From: Desulfobacteraceae bacterium
Lineage (GTDB): Bacteria > Desulfobacterota > Desulfobacteria > Desulfobacterales > Desulfobacteraceae
NCBI GenBank assembly: GCA_024226935.1
Contig: JAAELK010000371.1
Location: 1-36,246, forward strand
Length of the DNA: 36,246 nucleotides
Direction of reading: 5' to 3'
Shown: in pieces, positions 1 to 8,383 of the stretch
How positions within the stretch are numbered: position 1 is the first letter of the stretch
Layout: each line of letters opens with the position of its first letter
Program-made: the position numbers and the translations under genes
The notes under the pieces: generated by a model
What the model was told of the DNA's origin: nothing
Database searches by the model: none
Seen by the model: only the letters and a program-made list of their open reading frames with translations

Positions 1-1
1 T

Positions 2-115
2 AAATTGTCTGAGCGGGTCATAAATTCCATGCTTGACCTAATAATGGGCGAAGCTCTTGTATATTTCGGCCTTCATAACCGACAAACGCCCCTATTAGAA
101 GGGGAGTTAAGGTGA
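2..115 (+). pseudogene. C-terminal fragment of an unidentified ORF running in from the left edge
   Basis: An open frame enters from the window edge and runs 37 codons to a TGA at 113-115. Its peptide is protein-like and ends in QTPLLEGELR. I do not recognise the family. It could be the 3' end of a real upstream gene or of a transposase-like gene. It stops just where the frame of the following kinase opens (TAA at 108-110), so the kinase 5' end and this fragment may have been joined by a rearrangement. A small inverted repeat (89-93 with 100-104) lies near its end. Because only the tail is visible, both its coding status and its identity are uncertain. Confidence 0.35.
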
Positions 116-176
116 ATTTACTCCTCCGAAAGTTGAGTTAAATGATCTTAATATTATTCTACATAACTACGAATTA

Positions 177-2633
177 ATGGAATTTTTTAATAAAAAACAA
201 CATGAATTTAGAAAAGGTTTGGTCCATGACTTAATTCAGTTTGCAAGATTTGAAGGTATTTATGATCAAATAAGATATTTAGATGAATATGGTATGGAAA
301 AAATCAGGATTAATTTCAATAAAGGACACCCTGGGTCCATTGGTAAAGAACAACTTCAAAATAAGGCAGATCGTTACTATTTTAAAGATACCATAAAGTT
401 GAATAGGAATGAAATATTCATGTCCCCCATGGACCTGAATATTGAAAATGGCAAAATAGAGTTCCCGTTGAAGCCCATGATCAGGATAGCCGCCCCTGTT
501 TTTAATAAAAAAGGGGAAAAAAAAGGGATTATAATTATTAATTATTTGAGCAAAAATCTTCTGAACGCATTAAATGATAAAAAGATAACTTCGACTACAC
601 ACTCAATGATGTTGAACAGGAACGGGTATTTTTTAAAGGCAATTTCCAGAAATGAAGAATGGGGGTTCATGTACGAGGATAAGAAGCATTTAACATTCAA
701 GAATAAATTTCCGGAATCATGGAAAAATATAATATCCAGTGAGAAGGGAACATTTATGGATAAATTTGGTTTTTTTTCATTTAATACGATATTTCCCATG
801 AAAGAAAACATCAAATCCAGTAGTGGGGCATCCACTGCCTTTGAATCCAGTAAAAAAGCAGTAAATGCCGATGAATACCAATGGAAAATAGTCTTTTTTG
901 TTCCAAAAATTGACTTTGAGCAAAATATAAAAGTGTTCAAAAAAAATGTTATCATATTGGATGTGTTGATAAGTTTTATCATGATTATCATCACATGGTT
1001 TCTTGCAGTTTCCTTCCATCGAAAAAAGAAAGCAGAGATTAAATTAAAAATTGCCCATGACGAGCTTGAGTTCAAAGTGACGGAAAGAACCAAAGAACTC
1101 AACTGCATGTATCAGATGGCAAAATTATCGGGAGATCGGGAAATTATCATCAAAGATGTACTTGAAGAGATGCTTAATATCATTCCCCTGGGATTTGGTT
1201 TTCCTGGAATAGCAGAATCCAGGATTGCATTTGATGATTTAATTGTTCAATCCAAGGGGTTTGGTTCAGATTCTTATATCCTTACGGCACCATTAATCGT
1301 TGCAGGAAATATACGAGGCTCAATAGAAATCATCTATTCTGAAAAACGACCGGATATCGATGAGGGGCCTTTCCAAACGGAAGAAAGGGCATTGATAGAT
1401 TCTCTATCCAAACAACTGGCCGGTATTATAACGAAAAAAGAAAACTCCATGGAAAAAGAAAAATTAAAGGAGCAACTTGTTCAAGCACAAAAAATGGAGG
1501 CTATTGGCCTTTTGTCGGGGGGTATCGCCCATGATTTTAATAATATGTTGACCGTTATCAATGGGTTTGCCGAACTTGGTATGATGTCTACACAACAGCA
1601 GCCTGGGTTGTGTGATAACTTTGAGCAGATTATACAGGCAGGCAAGAAAGCCGCTAATCTTACTAGGCAATTGCTGGTCTTCAGTAGAAAAGATGCCATC
1701 CAGCCCGTCCCTGTCCAGATCAATGACAGCATCAAGCATACGATGAAATTGTTAAAAAGATTGATCGGCGAGGATATAGGATTGGAAGTGGACCTCGGGT
1801 CTGATATCTCCAATATCAGAGCAGACCAGACACAGGTTGATCAATTGTTGTTTAATCTGGTGATAAATGCCCGGGATGCGATCAATTCAAAAACAAATGA
1901 TGTCAAAAAGAAAATTATAATTACAACAAAACAGGTAATTCTGGACAAGGATTATACGGAGCAGTTTCTGGATATTAAAGAAGGAAGCTATATACTGATC
2001 GAGGTAATCGATTCTGGAATTGGAATGGGACGAGAGATTCAGGAACAAATTTTTACACCGTTTTTTTCGACTAAAGAAAAGAAAAAAGGGACAGGCTTAG
2101 GCTTGTCAACAGTTTATGGAATTATTAAGCAGAATAAGGGAAATATTGCGGTATATTCAGAAGTGGGAATCGGGACAACATTCAGGATTTACTGGCCCGC
2201 CCTGGAACAAAGAGGAGATGATATTGTTACCAAATCCAGGGCAACTAAATCCATACCCATCGAAAAGGCGAAGATTCTTGTGGTCGAAGATGATGAAAAG
2301 CTTAATCTTTTTGCCTGTAATGCACTTAATTTGAAAAATATTGAGATTTTAAGTGCATTTGACGGCTCCCAGGCGATAGATCTTTGTGAAGAACATAAAA
2401 ACAGTTTGGACCTGATCTTTACCGATGTAGTCTTGCCAAAAAAGAGTGGGCCCGATCTGGTTAAAGAGGCCTTGAAAATATGTCCCGGGATTAAAGTGCT
2501 GTATACCTCGGGTTATACCGAAAGTTTTTTTTCCGAGGATGGTATCTTGCCAACGGATATTAATTTTTTAAGAAAACCTTATTCTGTTCAAAATCTTTAT
2601 GAAAAAATTGCTTTGGTGCTTCAAAAGGACTAA
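177..2633 (+). CDS. Hybrid sensor histidine kinase (Cache - GAF-like - HisKA - HATPase - receiver), apparently 5'-truncated
   Basis: The 818-aa product begins inside a Cache-type extracellular sensor domain (residues 1 to about 190, with YDQIRYLDEYG and the DRYYF block). One membrane helix follows at about 257-280, then a short coiled coil and a GAF-like segment (about 310-420). The HisKA domain has its phospho-accepting His near 452 in GGIAHDFNN. The HATPase domain has N, G1 (DSGIGMG), F and G2 (GTGLGLS) boxes, and a C-terminal receiver has Asp near 750 (FTDVVLP). It should autophosphorylate and pass phosphate to its own receiver. Family members normally have a helix before the Cache domain. 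Here Cache-like sequence continues in frame upstream of the ATG to about position 126, but the frame closes at 108-110 and no helix is encoded. The gene therefore looks 5'-truncated and is perhaps not functional as a transmembrane sensor. No good ribosome-binding site precedes the ATG. Confidence 0.85.
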   Translation: MEFFNKKQHEFRKGLVHDLIQFARFEGIYDQIRYLDEYGMEKIRINFNKGHPGSIGKEQLQNKADRYYFKDTIKLNRNEIFMSPMDLNIENGKIEFPLKPMIRIAAPVFNKKGEKKGIIIINYLSKNLLNALNDKKITSTTHSMMLNRNGYFLKAISRNEEWGFMYEDKKHLTFKNKFPESWKNIISSEKGTFMDKFGFFSFNTIFPMKENIKSSSGASTAFESSKKAVNADEYQWKIVFFVPKIDFEQNIKVFKKNVIILDVLISFIMIIITWFLAVSFHRKKKAEIKLKIAHDELEFKVTERTKELNCMYQMAKLSGDREIIIKDVLEEMLNIIPLGFGFPGIAESRIAFDDLIVQSKGFGSDSYILTAPLIVAGNIRGSIEIIYSEKRPDIDEGPFQTEERALIDSLSKQLAGIITKKENSMEKEKLKEQLVQAQKMEAIGLLSGGIAHDFNNMLTVINGFAELGMMSTQQQPGLCDNFEQIIQAGKKAANLTRQLLVFSRKDAIQPVPVQINDSIKHTMKLLKRLIGEDIGLEVDLGSDISNIRADQTQVDQLLFNLVINARDAINSKTNDVKKKIIITTKQVILDKDYTEQFLDIKEGSYILIEVIDSGIGMGREIQEQIFTPFFSTKEKKKGTGLGLSTVYGIIKQNKGNIAVYSEVGIGTTFRIYWPALEQRGDDIVTKSRATKSIPIEKAKILVVEDDEKLNLFACNALNLKNIEILSAFDGSQAIDLCEEHKNSLDLIFTDVVLPKKSGPDLVKEALKICPGIKVLYTSGYTESFFSEDGILPTDINFLRKPYSVQNLYEKIALVLQKD

Positions 2634-2707
2634 TTTCAATTTTTACCCCGGACAAAAAGAAACTTCACGCATTTTTTTTAAATATTTTTTTGCACACCGG
2701 ATACTGG

Positions 2708-2739
2708 AACTATTTTTTCTAAAAAAAGGTAGTTTTTTT
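2708..2739 (+). terminator. Possible weak AT-rich terminator after the hybrid kinase
   Basis: AACTA (2708-2712) can pair with TAGTT (2730-2734), helped by T6/A7 runs between them, and a further T run follows (2733-2739). There is no GC-rich stem, so this is a weak prediction based only on position and complementarity. Confidence 0.25.
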
Positions 2740-2826
2740 AGTTATGTCTTGCTATTCAAATGGGGGTATTGCAAAACCTTTCATGGTAAGTGGGAAGGGT
2801 AAAAAAACATCATTTAAGGAAGACCC

Positions 2827-3330
2827 ATGATCCCTTTTCATATTATCGGCCATCCAGGTTGCGGTAAGACGACTTTGATTGCAGATTTGATAAAATATTT
2901 GGTTGAAAAGGGCATCCGGGTCGGTTCCATGAAGCATTCCGCCCATGCCCATGAACTGGATAAACCGGGCAAGGATTCGTATCGTCACAGGCAGGCAGGG
3001 GCTGTTCCAGTATCCATGGTCACAGATACCATGAGTGCAATTTTTCTGCCGAGAACACCGGAGTACACCTGCCAAAAATTATTGGAGGACTTTTATTCCC
3101 ATGTGGATATTGTCCTGATTGAAGGCTGGATTTCAGGTCCCTATGACAAAATTGAGGTCTGGCGCAAGGTTGTGGGACGACCGCCTCTTTTTTCTTCCAT
3201 TAAGCAGGTAAAAGTTTTTATTTCGGATGATCCTTTTGGGGGAGCCGATCAAAAAATAGATTGTTTTCAACGATCCGATCTTGCCGGTGTTGTGAAACAC
3301 ATGATTGATTTGGCGGGGGATCGAAAATAG
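2827..3330 (+). CDS. mobB: Molybdopterin-guanine dinucleotide biosynthesis protein MobB
   Basis: The 167-aa P-loop protein has a Walker A motif GHPGCGKTT at residues 8-16. MobB signatures follow: VGSMKHSAHAHELDKPGKDS, where His and Asp approach the nucleotide, and the VDIVLIEGW strand. MobB is a GTP-binding accessory protein for attaching GMP to molybdopterin, giving the bis-MGD cofactor used by enzymes such as formate dehydrogenases. Length is normal for a stand-alone MobB. The start is supported by a purine-rich AAGGAAG upstream of ATG 2827. No MobA or moa gene lies beside it. It converges on the methyltransferase gene ending at 3354, leaving only 23 bases between the stops. Function follows from family membership; the cytoplasmic location is inferred from the lack of a signal sequence. 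Confidence 0.9.
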   Translation: MIPFHIIGHPGCGKTTLIADLIKYLVEKGIRVGSMKHSAHAHELDKPGKDSYRHRQAGAVPVSMVTDTMSAIFLPRTPEYTCQKLLEDFYSHVDIVLIEGWISGPYDKIEVWRKVVGRPPLFSSIKQVKVFISDDPFGGADQKIDCFQRSDLAGVVKHMIDLAGDRK

Positions 3331-3353
3331 CTGGATTTTAAGTTTGCTATCGG

Positions 3354-4049
3354 TTAGTTGGTATCTGTTTTTTTCTTGGAGGCTAAAAAAACAGCATGGG
3401 AGTAGCCGCCTTTGCCGGGCCGTTTAAATTCTGTAATAAATCCTGCCTGGGCAAGGCGTTTCATGAATCCTTCATCATGATTTTCCCCCCAGACAGCAAA
3501 AACTCCTCCTGGATTGAGGGCTTTTTTGGTATATTCCAGGGCCCGGCTGCCGTAGATGGGATCATATTTTTTATCTGTACGGGGGTGGGGCCCCCGGTAC
3601 AGGTCTAAGATGATGGCATCAAATCGGTCATTGCTTCTATTTTGGCAAACAGCTTTTATCCCACGGGCAACGTCTCCGACCTTAATACATACTCTGTGGT
3701 CGGTAACAGCACCATTATTTAGGTCTGAAAGCTCTCCTTGACACCATTGATAAATTTTAGGGTTGAGTTCCCATGCCATTACTTTTGCCGTTTCCGGCAA
3801 GCAATCCAGTACAGCCCTGAGGGTTATGCCCATTCCCAGGCCGCCCAGAAGAACCCTTGGGGCCGGGTGGTTTTCCAGGGCCCCGGCCCCAAGTTTTCCC
3901 AATGCTATCTCCGAGCGTTGGGCCATGGAGTTCATGAGCACCTGGGGGCCAAGGGTTATGATAAAGTCTTTTTTACCCCGCTGGCGAAGTTCCAGCTTTC
4001 CTTCATCTTCGGTAAAAAATTGGTCAATAATTTTCCAGGGCAGGGCCAT
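3354..4049 (-). CDS. Spermidine synthase-like SAM-dependent methyltransferase fold protein
   Basis: The 231-aa protein has a Rossmann methyltransferase core with RVLLGGLGMGITLRAVL as the nucleotide loop, a following acidic strand end (MAWELNP), and FDAIILDLYRGPHP. The overall arrangement matches the spermine/spermidine synthase superfamily. The catalytic D-x-x-D-P-type segment of true spermidine synthases is not obvious: the equivalent stretch reads LDLYRGPHP. Polyamine synthesis is therefore doubtful, and it may be one of the many SpeE-like methyltransferases of unknown substrate. ATG 4049 is preferred to ATG 4055 because GAGG lies 8 bases before the former but only 2 before the latter. It follows ackA by about 50 bases on the same strand and is probably cotranscribed with it. 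Confidence 0.7.
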   Translation of the reverse strand: MALPWKIIDQFFTEDEGKLELRQRGKKDFIITLGPQVLMNSMAQRSEIALGKLGAGALENHPAPRVLLGGLGMGITLRAVLDCLPETAKVMAWELNPKIYQWCQGELSDLNNGAVTDHRVCIKVGDVARGIKAVCQNRSNDRFDAIILDLYRGPHPRTDKKYDPIYGSRALEYTKKALNPGGVFAVWGENHDEGFMKRLAQAGFITEFKRPGKGGYSHAVFLASKKKTDTN

Positions 4050-4097
4050 GGACATATCCTCATTTTTTGGATGGCTGAATTTAGTTTTTGTCCAGGA

Positions 4098-5279
4098 TCA
4101 AATAGTTTTTTTCAACACTTGACAGGTTTCTGTTGCAATTTGAAGTTCTTCATTGGTGGGCACCACCCATACCTGGAGCCGGCTGTTGGCTCCGTGAATG
4201 GTGCGGGGTTCAGGGGATCGGATGTCATTTTTATCCAGGTCAAGTTCAATGCCGAAAACAGACATATCCGTCAGGGCCTTGGCCCGGACTATTTCATCAT
4301 TTTCTCCAACCCCGGCAGTGAACACCAATCCGTCCACATGGCCGAGTACGGCTGCATAGGCCCCTATATATTTTTTAATCTGGTAGGCAAACATCTCAAC
4401 GGCCAGTTTAGCCAGCTTATCTCCCTGGGCAGACTTTTCATGGATGTCGCGCAGGTCATTGAGTCCGCAGATACCCTTTAGGCCGCTTTTTTTGTTCAAC
4501 ACCTCATCTATTTCTAGCTGGGTCATGCCGGTGTTATTCATTAAATACCCGAAAATAGCCGGGTCCAGGTCACCGGATCTTGTTCCCATCATCACTCCGG
4601 CAAGGGGGGTCATGCCCATGGAGGTGTCCTGGCATTCCCCTTTTTTGACGGCACAAATGGAACAGCCATTACCCAGGTGCAGGGTGATCAGGTTCACCTC
4701 TTCGGGTTTTTTTCCCATGAGCTGTGCTGTTTTGTTGGCTACATATTTGTGGGAAGTACCGTGGAATCCATATCTGCGTATTTTGTAGCTTGTGTAGTAT
4801 TCATAGGGAAGAGCGTAAAGATAGGCTTTTTCCGGCATAGTCTGGTGAAAATTGGTATCAAATACAGCCACCTGGGGTTTGCCGGGGAACAGATCTTCAG
4901 CCAGTTGAATCCCTATGAGGTTGGGAGGATTGTGCAGAGGAGCCAAAGGATTGTTTTTCTGGACAGCATTTTTAACATCCTCATTGATCAGGGTGGCTGA
5001 CTGAAATGCTTCTCCTCCCTGGACTACGCGGTGACCTACGGCATCAATTTTTTTGGTGATGAGTCCTGCCATCAGGTGCATGGCTTCCTGGTGGTTTTGG
5101 ATGGGCAGCTCTTTTTTTGTTTTGTGTTCTTTGCCCTTGGAAAAATTTTTATGGGTTAGAACTCCTTGTGTTTCACCAATCCTTTCCATAACGCCACTGG
5201 CGAGCAGAACATGCTCGTCCATGTCAAGGAGTTGATATTTTAATGAAGAACTTCCAGTGTTGATTACTAATATATTCAT
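4098..5279 (-). CDS. ackA: Acetate kinase
   Basis: The 393-aa protein is full length for AckA, an ASKHA-fold enzyme interconverting acetyl phosphate + ADP and acetate + ATP. Visible signatures are NTGSSSLKYQLLD at the N-terminus, VGHRVVQGG, FDTNFHQTMP, RRYGFHGTSHKYV, LHLGNGCSICAV, GTRSGDLDP and FTAGVGEND. Together these cover the nucleotide- and acetate-binding regions. No phosphotransacetylase gene (pta) is adjacent in the window. It lies 46 bases downstream of a TetR regulator and upstream of the methyltransferase on the same strand, suggesting a three-gene transcript. In an acetate-using or acetate-forming anaerobe it would link acetyl-CoA metabolism to ATP. The nearby CO dehydrogenase gene fits that theme but is separated by its own hairpin. 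Confidence 0.96.
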   Translation of the reverse strand: MNILVINTGSSSLKYQLLDMDEHVLLASGVMERIGETQGVLTHKNFSKGKEHKTKKELPIQNHQEAMHLMAGLITKKIDAVGHRVVQGGEAFQSATLINEDVKNAVQKNNPLAPLHNPPNLIGIQLAEDLFPGKPQVAVFDTNFHQTMPEKAYLYALPYEYYTSYKIRRYGFHGTSHKYVANKTAQLMGKKPEEVNLITLHLGNGCSICAVKKGECQDTSMGMTPLAGVMMGTRSGDLDPAIFGYLMNNTGMTQLEIDEVLNKKSGLKGICGLNDLRDIHEKSAQGDKLAKLAVEMFAYQIKKYIGAYAAVLGHVDGLVFTAGVGENDEIVRAKALTDMSVFGIELDLDKNDIRSPEPRTIHGANSRLQVWVVPTNEELQIATETCQVLKKTI

Positions 5280-5325
5280 GGGTTTTTTTCTCGATAAGAT
5301 TTAAATTTAGGTGTTGAGTGGTTTA

Positions 5326-5931
5326 TTAGGGGGTGTCGTGGATTCCCAATGTATTTAATGCAGTTTTTTTCATGAATTGGGAAATCTCTCTTAGGGCGGT
5401 CATATCATCAACCGAATTTCTCAGGATCCCGAATCCTTCGGAAAGAGCCAGGATAATTGCAGCAGCCCTTTCTTTGTCTGCTACATTGACAATGCCGCTT
5501 TCCTCCCAGGCTTCAATTTCGCTTATTCCAAAATCAATGAATTTTTTCATTAATCCTTTGATTTTCTCCCTGATCTGATCATTCCTGAATCCCATGGCGT
5601 AACAGGACCAGAAAACGGCATCTCGCTGGGGCATGGTTCCGCTGGTGTCAAAGACCATATCAAGCAGGCCTTCAAGCCTCTTTTGGGGAGTTGTATATTT
5701 TGTTAGTTCTTCAAGGTAAATGGTCATGGAGGATTCATAGAGGTAATCCACCATTTCCATTATCAGCCCTTCCTTACTTTTGAAATAGTGGATCAAAAGC
5801 CCCGAGTTGACCCCCATCCGAGCGGCAACTTTGCCGATGGTCATGCCCATAAATCCTTCTTCTTCCACCACCTTATAAGTGTGTCTCAGGATTTCAGGTT
5901 TACGAATGTGTGATATGCTTTTACGACCCAT
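5326..5931 (-). CDS. TetR/AcrR-family transcriptional regulator
   Basis: The 201-aa protein has the classical TetR arrangement. The N-terminal helix-turn-helix at about 31-56 reads TIGKVAARMGVNSGLLIHYF followed by KSKEGL, and a variable all-helical ligand domain follows, with some resemblance to BetI-type regulators. GGAG precedes the ATG (cggagataccATG). It is the first gene of the tetR - ackA - methyltransferase cluster and has a good candidate promoter with an 11-bp palindrome over the -10 region, so autoregulation and control of ackA are plausible. The effector cannot be deduced. Confidence 0.9.
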   Translation of the reverse strand: MGRKSISHIRKPEILRHTYKVVEEEGFMGMTIGKVAARMGVNSGLLIHYFKSKEGLIMEMVDYLYESSMTIYLEELTKYTTPQKRLEGLLDMVFDTSGTMPQRDAVFWSCYAMGFRNDQIREKIKGLMKKFIDFGISEIEAWEESGIVNVADKERAAAIILALSEGFGILRNSVDDMTALREISQFMKKTALNTLGIHDTP

Positions 5932-5965
5932 GGTATCTCCGTCTAATTTGTTGTTTATATGTTGA

Positions 5966-5995
5966 TTAATACAGTATTCACCTGTTTGTTGTCAA
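5966..5995 (-). promoter_or_regulatory. Candidate sigma-70 promoter of tetR-ackA with overlapping palindrome
   Basis: Read on the minus strand, TTGACA (5990-5995) is separated by 18 bases from TATTAA (5966-5971). The 11-bp perfect palindrome AATACAGTATT (5968-5978) overlaps the -10 element and is a natural candidate operator for the TetR protein encoded immediately downstream. This is prediction from sequence only. Confidence 0.5.
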
Positions 5996-6038
5996 TTTTT
6001 TTGTTTCACCGTCGGGGATAGGGCCAACTAAGTGACTT

Positions 6039-6104
6039 GGATAAAATTTGCTTTGGGGGTGGTAAATTTTATCTTGTGGCATGGTAAATTTAGCCTTGTG
6101 GAAC
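6039..6104. repeat. Three tandem degenerate 22-nt repeats
   Basis: Three consecutive 22-base units (6039-6060, 6061-6082, 6083-6104) share a core like GGTAAATTTtxxCTTGTGG. The second and third units are closest to each other. They lie between the cooS hairpin and the tetR promoter, in non-coding DNA. They could be binding sites for a regulator, or a remnant of an insertion-sequence terminus: IS21-type elements carry short multiple terminal repeats of this size. No transposase remains nearby. Confidence 0.6.
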
Positions 6105-6106
6105 GG

Positions 6107-6140
6107 TTAATCCAGCCCGGCGAATACCGGGCTGGATTAA
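6107..6140 (-). terminator. Hairpin terminator of cooS
   Basis: A perfect 14-bp inverted repeat (6107-6120 with 6127-6140, six-base loop; arm TTAATCCAGCCCGG) lies 7 bases beyond the cooS stop codon. There is no strong U tract after it on the minus strand, so it may act as an RNA 3'-end stabiliser as well as a terminator. Confidence 0.75.
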
Positions 6141-6147
6141 GAAAAGA

Positions 6148-8109
6148 TCAGGCAATATCCCGTCTGTCTGACATGTCCACAAGGGTCCTTTTTTTTGTTT
6201 TATCAATACCCAGTTCTTTTCGTTTTTTATCAATATGGGCAATCATCATTTTTGCAATTTCAATTGGATCGGCCGCGGTCCCCCATTTCCCATATCCTTG
6301 GGTTTCAAGTCCATTGAAGAGCAAATCGTGGAATTTTGTACCTTTGATGGTGGGAAAACCGATGCCAAAGACCGTGAATATGCCCGAGGCAACAAAATAT
6401 TGGCCAATGGCAAGAGCCTTTTCACTCATCCATTCCGGTGCACACCCGGCCACGGGAAGATCGGCAAGGCTGCTGCCTAAACCTCCTGCTTTTACCATGG
6501 CCGAGGCAGCAATGAGAATTCTGGTATTATCCACACAGGACCCAAGACCCAGGACCGGCGGCATGCCGACTGTTTCACAAACTTCAGACAGGCCGTGGCC
6601 TGCAAGGGGAGCCGCTTCCGGGGTTAAGAAACCTGCCTTTGCCAGGGCGATTTGGGAACATCCGGTCTGGAGAACCAGAACATCATTTTTGATTAGCTCC
6701 CGGACCAGGGCCACATGGACCGAATCCTGTTTGACCTTGGGATTGGTACAACCCACAACGCCTGCCACCCCACGTATCCTGCCATTGATAATGTTTTCGT
6801 TCAAGGGTGAATAAGATCCCCTGAAAGTGCCGCCCAGCATATATTCAATGTATTCATGGGTGAATCCGTGAACTCCTTTTTGAATTTGCTTGGGGATTTC
6901 GATGGGCATGCTTCTGGAACCAAATCTTGTAATGGCCTTGGTCAGAATCTGATCGGTACAGCCCCTGGGATCGCTTTCTTCAAACTCAATATGGGTGGCT
7001 CCTTCAATATGGCATCTTGCATTGGTGGTAATCAAATGGGTATCATAACATTTGGCCACAGATGAAAGTCCCTGTTTGATGCATTGGATATCCACTACCA
7101 TGGCATCCACAGCCCCGGTTACTATGATAGCTTCAGTGGAACCAAAGTTTCCGGCATGGGGGACTCCGTGGCGGGACATCATCTCTGCTCCTGAACAGCA
7201 CATGCCCACCAGGTTAATTCCAACAGCTCCCCTGGCCTTGGCCTCGTCAATATAAAATTGATCCGATACAGCTGCCAGCATCCCTTCAAACATGGCAGGT
7301 TCATGTCCATGGACAATTATGTTTACATGGTCTTCCTTGAGCACACCCATGTTAACTTCCGCCAGGGTGGGTGAGGGGGTGCCAAACATGATATCGGATA
7401 GTTCCGTTGCCACCATGGAACCTCCCCAGCCATCGGCAAGAGCTGTGCGGCTGATCTGCTTGGTCAAATTGTTATACTCCTGGTCGCACCCGATATGGGT
7501 CCGGCTCATCAACTCCATGACCTCCCGCATGGCACCCCTAGGTACGATGCCGTCCTTGCGCCATTGTTCCAGGGTGGCTTCTGGTACTCTTTTGGTAAAG
7601 GGCATCTCTCCATCCACATTGGAAAATGTTTTGGTAAGTTCAACGCAAAGTTCTTGGGCCACCTCGTAGGTATCTTTGCCTTCAATCTCGATTCCCACCG
7701 ATTTGGCCACCCGCTCTAATTTGATGGTGTCCTTAATGGTGAATTCTTTGACATGGCCGTCAACGATCTCTTTAAATAATTTAAGGATGTGCATTCCATG
7801 ATCGTTATGGGAGGCGGATCCTGTGGCCACATTCCGGGCAAAATTTCTGGCCATGATGGTGTCAATGGTGGCTCCGCAGACCCCGACTTTTTTATAAGGG
7901 TCTCTGGGGTTCAGGCGGCAGGGCCCCATGTAGCAGTGCTTACAGCAGGCAGACTCTACACCGATGGGGCAGGGTTTCATCTCATATCCTCGGTCAAGGT
8001 CAATCAACACCCCGTCCCGTCGCGCCTTGTCCAGCATCTGGGCCGTTGCTTCACATATGGTCCTCTCCGATGAACTTACCTTTTTTTTATTGAGTTTGTC
8101 GTTGGCCAT
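6148..8109 (-). CDS. cooS: Anaerobic Ni-CO dehydrogenase catalytic subunit
   Basis: The 653-aa protein matches full-length monofunctional CooS, which catalyses CO + H2O to CO2 + 2 H+ + 2 e-. Near the N-terminus, Cys47 and Cys55 (bridging D cluster) and Cys56, 59, 64 and 78 (B cluster) show exactly the spacing known for Rhodospirillum rubrum CooS. Ligands of the Ni-Fe-S C cluster are recognisable in HGHEP, VGMCCSGAEM, DIQCIKQG, GVVGCTNPK, LQTGCSQIAL and LGSCVDNT. ATG 8109 is preferred to an upstream GTG at 8124 because that GTG lies inside the AAGGAG ribosome-binding site. No cooF, cooC, hydrogenase or acetyl-CoA synthase genes are adjacent, so its electron partner and nickel-insertase must be encoded elsewhere. 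Confidence 0.97.
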   Translation of the reverse strand: MANDKLNKKKVSSSERTICEATAQMLDKARRDGVLIDLDRGYEMKPCPIGVESACCKHCYMGPCRLNPRDPYKKVGVCGATIDTIMARNFARNVATGSASHNDHGMHILKLFKEIVDGHVKEFTIKDTIKLERVAKSVGIEIEGKDTYEVAQELCVELTKTFSNVDGEMPFTKRVPEATLEQWRKDGIVPRGAMREVMELMSRTHIGCDQEYNNLTKQISRTALADGWGGSMVATELSDIMFGTPSPTLAEVNMGVLKEDHVNIIVHGHEPAMFEGMLAAVSDQFYIDEAKARGAVGINLVGMCCSGAEMMSRHGVPHAGNFGSTEAIIVTGAVDAMVVDIQCIKQGLSSVAKCYDTHLITTNARCHIEGATHIEFEESDPRGCTDQILTKAITRFGSRSMPIEIPKQIQKGVHGFTHEYIEYMLGGTFRGSYSPLNENIINGRIRGVAGVVGCTNPKVKQDSVHVALVRELIKNDVLVLQTGCSQIALAKAGFLTPEAAPLAGHGLSEVCETVGMPPVLGLGSCVDNTRILIAASAMVKAGGLGSSLADLPVAGCAPEWMSEKALAIGQYFVASGIFTVFGIGFPTIKGTKFHDLLFNGLETQGYGKWGTAADPIEIAKMMIAHIDKKRKELGIDKTKKRTLVDMSDRRDIA

Positions 8110-8383
8110 AAGTATCTCCTTCACTAAATAATCGATTTTTGTATTCGGCGAATTTATTTCAGATATTTGAGCCGGCTATGTTTTTGTTCACCGATTCCAG
8201 CCACCAAGGCTAAGAAAATTAATATGATTATAGCACATACCACATTGTAGTAGAAAGAAAATAAATAAATAAGTGCTTTTTATATCAAATAACAGAAGGA
8301 TTTCAGATTTTTGCAGCACCGCGGCAGATGGGTGAGTTTTCGTTCAAGCACTATTTATGAGAATAAGGATCTATTGGTAACCG
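8110..8383. promoter_or_regulatory. Intergenic region with cooS promoter candidate
   Basis: This 274-base stretch holds the upstream region of cooS. On the minus strand a consensus TATAAT (8227-8232) preceded by TGC looks like an extended -10 element, but there is no clear -35. This would give a leader of about 110 bases. No gene, RNA or clear CooA/CRP-type palindrome was seen. Confidence 0.4.

Noticed and set aside
3354-4049. Annotation as a true spermidine synthase (speE)
   Set aside because: The catalytic loop does not match. Only the superfamily is supported.
3738-4481. 247-codon plus-strand open frame opposite the methyltransferase and ackA
   Set aside because: It is antisense to two clearly recognised genes and its translation resembles no family. 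Long antisense frames are expected from codon bias.
8110-8124. Upstream GTG start for cooS at 8124
   Set aside because: This codon lies inside the AAGGAG ribosome-binding site of the ATG at 8109, which is the better start.
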